A DNA stretch of 64,000 nucleotides from Aridibaculum aurantiacum (GTDB lineage: Bacteria > Bacteroidota > Bacteroidia > Chitinophagales > Chitinophagaceae): positions 1,426,001-1,490,000 of the forward strand of contig NZ_JAFEWC010000001.1 in assembly GCF_017355875.1 (NCBI RefSeq), written 5' to 3'. Position 1 is the stretch's first letter. Every line of letters starts with the position of its first letter. Position numbers and translations under genes: made by a program. The notes under the pieces were generated by a model. That model was not told the origin of the DNA and ran no database searches. It saw nothing but the letters and a program-made list of their open reading frames with translations. This document shows positions 62,010 through 64,000 of this stretch, in pieces.

Positions 62010-62090
62010 TAGCCATTGAGAAAATATCCATCTCTCCACATCTTAACAATTACCAATGGCATTCAAACAAAGTAAGTTACTCAATGGCTA
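62010..62090. promoter_or_regulatory. Widely spaced 11-bp inverted repeat before the Mrp gene
   Basis: TAGCCATTGAG (62010-62020) and CTCAATGGCTA (62080-62090) are exact reverse complements, 59 bp apart. A third partial copy, CAATGGC, lies at ~62054-62060. The right arm runs into the -7 element at 62089. Confidence 0.45.
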
Positions 62091-62096
62091 ACTTTG
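62089..62096 (+). promoter_or_regulatory. -7 element TAACTTTG for the Mrp gene
   Basis: A perfect TAnnTTTG 34 nt before the ATG at 62131. No TTTG at the -33 distance. Confidence 0.5.
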
Positions 62097-62130
62097 CCCC
62101 CTGTATTTTCTTTTAACAAAAACTTTTGTG

Positions 62131-63255
62131 ATGACAACAGATGATATATTGAAGGCGCTGAGCAACGTGCAGGAACCTGATCTTGGTAAAGACCTTGTGA
62201 CACTAAATATGGTGAAGGATATAGTGATAGAAGGGAATTATGTGTCGTTTACCGTGGTGCTAACCACACCAGCATGCCCGCTAAAAGACATGATAAAAAA
62301 TGCATGTATCAATGCAGTGAAACTACTGGTAAATAAAGAGGCAACCGTACAGGTAAACTTTACCAGCAATACAACTACAAAGCGAAAAGAAGGTGAAGCT
62401 GTATTGCCAAAGGTGCGCAACATCATTGCGGTGGTGAGCGGTAAAGGTGGTGTAGGTAAAAGCACTGTAGCAGCTAATCTTGCTTTGGCACTAAGCCACG
62501 GTGGCGCCAAGGTAGGATTGATGGATGCTGATATTTATGGGCCGAGTGTTCCTATCATGTTTGGTGTGCGTGGCGAACGTCCTATGATGAAAGAGGTTGA
62601 TGGTAAAGGCATGATTGTTCCTTTGGAGCGATATGGTATAAAGTTGCTGAGCATCGGACTATTGGTTGATGAGAAGAACGCTGTAGTATGGCGTGGTCCA
62701 ATGGCTAGTAGCGCTATACGCCAGTTTGTTACCGATGTGTTGTGGGATGAGCTGGATTACCTTGTAATAGACATGCCACCGGGTACAGGTGATATACATC
62801 TTACGCTGGTACAAACAGTGCCTGTAACGGGCGTGGTGGTTGTAACAACTCCTCAGGATGTAGCGCTGGCCGACGCTAAAAAAGGTATTGCTATGTTTGG
62901 CCAGGCACAATTGAAAGTGCCTATCATTGGCATCATTGAAAATATGAGCTACTTCACGCCAGCTGAGTTGCCGGAGAACCGCTACTACATATTTGGTAAA
63001 GAAGGCGGAAAGAGACTGGCTGAAGAATATGATATCCCTTTCCTTGGGCAGATACCATTGGTGCAATCCATACGTGAAGGTGGCGACCAGGGCGTTCCTA
63101 TTATGATGGGAGACGATGCGATAACTAAAAAAGCATTTGAAGAATTTGCCGCAGCCGCAGCTCGTAGCATTAGTATGCGCAATGCCAACATGAGTGCAAC
63201 AGAAGTAGCCGAAGTAGTGGAGGAAGTAGGAATAGCAAGTAAAATAGGCGAATAA
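62131..63255 (+). CDS. apbC: Mrp/NBP35-family P-loop ATPase (Fe-S cluster carrier)
   Basis: About 374 residues from MTTDDILKALSNVQEPD; a GTG one codon earlier is possible. Residues ~1-85 are a MIP18/DUF59 domain (TTPACPLKDM). The ATPase has the deviant Walker A AVVSGKGGVGKSTVAANLAL, LMDADIYGPSVPIMFG and VIDMPPGTGDIHLT. Mrp proteins deliver Fe-S clusters. The C-terminal Cys-x-x-Cys that bridges the dimer in many members is absent: the stretch after IIENMS reads YFTPAELPENRYYIFGKEGG. Related Bacteroidota proteins seem to share this. A terminator follows directly. Confidence 0.9.
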   Translation: MTTDDILKALSNVQEPDLGKDLVTLNMVKDIVIEGNYVSFTVVLTTPACPLKDMIKNACINAVKLLVNKEATVQVNFTSNTTTKRKEGEAVLPKVRNIIAVVSGKGGVGKSTVAANLALALSHGGAKVGLMDADIYGPSVPIMFGVRGERPMMKEVDGKGMIVPLERYGIKLLSIGLLVDEKNAVVWRGPMASSAIRQFVTDVLWDELDYLVIDMPPGTGDIHLTLVQTVPVTGVVVVTTPQDVALADAKKGIAMFGQAQLKVPIIGIIENMSYFTPAELPENRYYIFGKEGGKRLAEEYDIPFLGQIPLVQSIREGGDQGVPIMMGDDAITKKAFEEFAAAAARSISMRNANMSATEVAEVVEEVGIASKIGE

Positions 63256-63274
63256 AATTGTTCTTATAAACTAG

Positions 63275-63301
63275 AAGGTGGACATTGTCCACCTTTTTTT
63301 G
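63275..63301 (+). terminator. Terminator of the Mrp gene
   Basis: A perfect 9-bp stem AAGGTGGAC / GTCCACCTT with loop ATT, followed by TTTTTG. Confidence 0.92.
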
Positions 63302-63321
63302 TTGCCTCTTCTTTTTACAAA

Positions 63322-63573
63322 TCAACTATCAAAACAATTGTAGGTTTCATTCCTTTCTATCGTGCCTATCAATTCAGAAGTAAACTGGTAGGGAGAATTT
63401 TCAGTGGCATCATTCTCAATTTCCCAGCTGCCTATAGCATCTTTTTTTATCCTACAATTCCTTATTCCACCTAAGTAGTTATAAGTAACCAGGTAGTACG
63501 AATCGTCATTGCCTGATATGCGCAGGAAAGAGCAGAATATACCCTTTACGTATTTGTAAAATGACCTTTTCAT
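63322..63573 (-). CDS. Small protein, function unknown
   Basis: An 83-residue protein, soluble and rich in Tyr, Asn, Ser and charged residues (SYYLVTYNYLGGIRNCRIKK; SWEIENDATENSPYQFTSEL). Three cysteines are present. No family is recognised and no signal peptide is clear. A perfect -7 element (TACTTTTG on the minus strand, 63611-63604) lies 31 bp before the ATG, which supports it as a real gene. Confidence 0.6.
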   Translation of the reverse strand: MKRSFYKYVKGIFCSFLRISGNDDSYYLVTYNYLGGIRNCRIKKDAIGSWEIENDATENSPYQFTSELIGTIERNETYNCFDS

Positions 63574-63603
63574 AACTTTTGTTGAGGGAATGAATTAATA
63601 AAA

Positions 63604-63611
63604 CAAAAGTA
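63604..63611 (-). promoter_or_regulatory. -7 element TACTTTTG for the small unknown gene
   Basis: Perfect TAnnTTTG on the minus strand. A TTG is present 17 nt upstream, slightly short of the standard -33 spacing. Confidence 0.5.
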
Positions 63612-63869
63612 AATATATCATCTGCCGGCAAGCGTGACAGGCATCAATTACCCAAAATCATTCAGCTGATTTTTTACATATATAGGCCTTCCCAAAATCA
63701 TCTTTTTTTGATATGGCTTATAGACAATAGCTGATGAAAAGCAGTAGTGGCGCGGGTTTCAGCAGGTGGGTGTAAAAATGCTAAACCCGTAGGAGCGTTG
63801 CTAAGCAGGAAATGAACCATCCAAAAGAACAGGAATTGCGAGAGGGATTGGTAGATACAGCTTTATATA
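63612..63869. other. Intergenic region with direct repeat CCCAAAATCAT
   Basis: No gene is supported. CCCAAAATCAT occurs at 63651-63661 and 63691-63701, 40 bp apart; the first copy is part of a hairpin AAAATCA / TGATTTT with a TTCAGC loop and T-rich tail, the second is followed by a T7 run. The word GGAGCGTTGC near 63792 may be a decayed family 2 repeat. Confidence 0.5.
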
Positions 63870-63905
63870 AAAAAGAAAAGCCGGCATGTTTCCACTGCCA
63901 GCTTT
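63870..63905 (-). terminator. Terminator of the gene cut at the right edge
   Basis: On the minus strand AAAGCTGGCA / TGCCGGCTTT forms a 10-bp stem with one internal mismatch and a 9-nt loop, followed by TCTTTTTTTATAT, ~40 bp past the stop at 63947. Confidence 0.8.
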
Positions 63906-63946
63906 ACCTATATAGCGTCATGAATTAATGCACCAGGGCGATGCAA

Positions 63947-64000
63947 TTATTTCTGAACGTTGTCATTTACAATCTTAGCCAGGTCGAACATAGAGATCTG
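63947..64000 (-). CDS. C-terminal end of a gene cut by the window edge
   Basis: The minus strand from the right edge reads in frame QISMFDLAKIVNDNVQK and stops with TAA at 63949-63947. Only 17 residues are visible, so no function is offered. The downstream terminator supports a real gene end here. Confidence 0.55.
   Translation of the reverse strand, partial: QISMFDLAKIVNDNVQK

Noticed and set aside
63812-63928. 38-codon plus-strand frame (MNHPKEQELREGL...)
   Set aside because: It runs straight through the minus-strand terminator hairpin and has no promoter box or coupling; probably chance.

Overview
The window comes from a Bacteroidota chromosome, most likely a member of the Chitinophagaceae or a close relative. 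Reasons read from the sequence: promoters follow the Bacteroidota pattern (TTTG, 18-19 nt, TAnnTTTG) in front of the SRP RNA, rpsU, a tRNA cluster and rpoB, with at least the TAnnTTTG element before tuf, rplK and hscA; almost no gene has a Shine-Dalgarno sequence, rpsU being the clear exception; and the protein families (DUF5916, DUF4920, M13 lipoprotein peptidase, OmpH, XRE-S24 repressor, carboxypeptidase-regulatory-like and BON/SH3 proteins, TPR histidine kinase) are typical of that phylum. No prophage, insertion sequence, CRISPR array or rRNA operon was seen.

Layout. 1-7.7 kb: an ECF sigma factor with a membrane-anchored putative anti-sigma partner (cut by the window start), a DUF5916 outer-membrane-type protein, a LexA-like XRE-S24 repressor, surE plus a small membrane protein, the SRP RNA gene, a lipoprotein and an acidic small protein. 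7.9-12.7 kb: a PIG-L deacetylase/GATase-like protein, two very small membrane ORFs and a sodium:solute symporter. 12.8-18.8 kb: hscA, a tightly packed run of membrane GT-C-like protein, radical SAM/SPASM protein and SDR oxidoreductase, then riboflavin synthase on the other strand. 18.9-39 kb is the core information-processing block: rpsU, xer recombinase, hpf, four tRNAs, tuf, tRNA-Trp, secE, nusG, (DUF4920 and Uma2 inserted), rplK, rplA, rplJ, rplL, an M13 peptidase, rpoB and rpoC. 39-49.5 kb: a BON/SH3 pair, a KefF/KefC-type potassium efflux pair, isoaspartyl peptidase, GNAT, heptose-7-phosphate kinase, amino-acid permease, OmpH chaperone and a duplicated-domain lipoprotein. 49.5-53 kb: a beta-carbonic anhydrase and SulP anion transporter divergent from a TetR regulator, then a cupin. 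53-64 kb: ExbB/ExbD, prmC, ribD, a DMT exporter, a YigZ-family protein, a TPR histidine kinase, 3-hydroxybutyryl-CoA dehydrogenase, a carboxypeptidase-regulatory-like protein, an Mrp P-loop ATPase and a cut gene at the right edge.

The most notable non-coding content is (i) a strong Shine-Dalgarno sequence restricted to rpsU, matching the bS21 autoregulation known from Flavobacterium; (ii) two related families of short dispersed intergenic repeats sharing a GCGWCGC core, placed between highly expressed genes, including between rpoB and rpoC and between exbB and exbD; (iii) long low-complexity intergenic tracts with a G/T-rich left half and C/A-rich right half; (iv) palindromes placed on predicted promoters of the XRE repressor, SulP/TetR and 3-hydroxybutyryl-CoA dehydrogenase genes; and (v) micro-ORFs translationally coupled to the PIG-L and symporter genes. 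All functional assignments rest on reading motifs by eye; no database search was possible.
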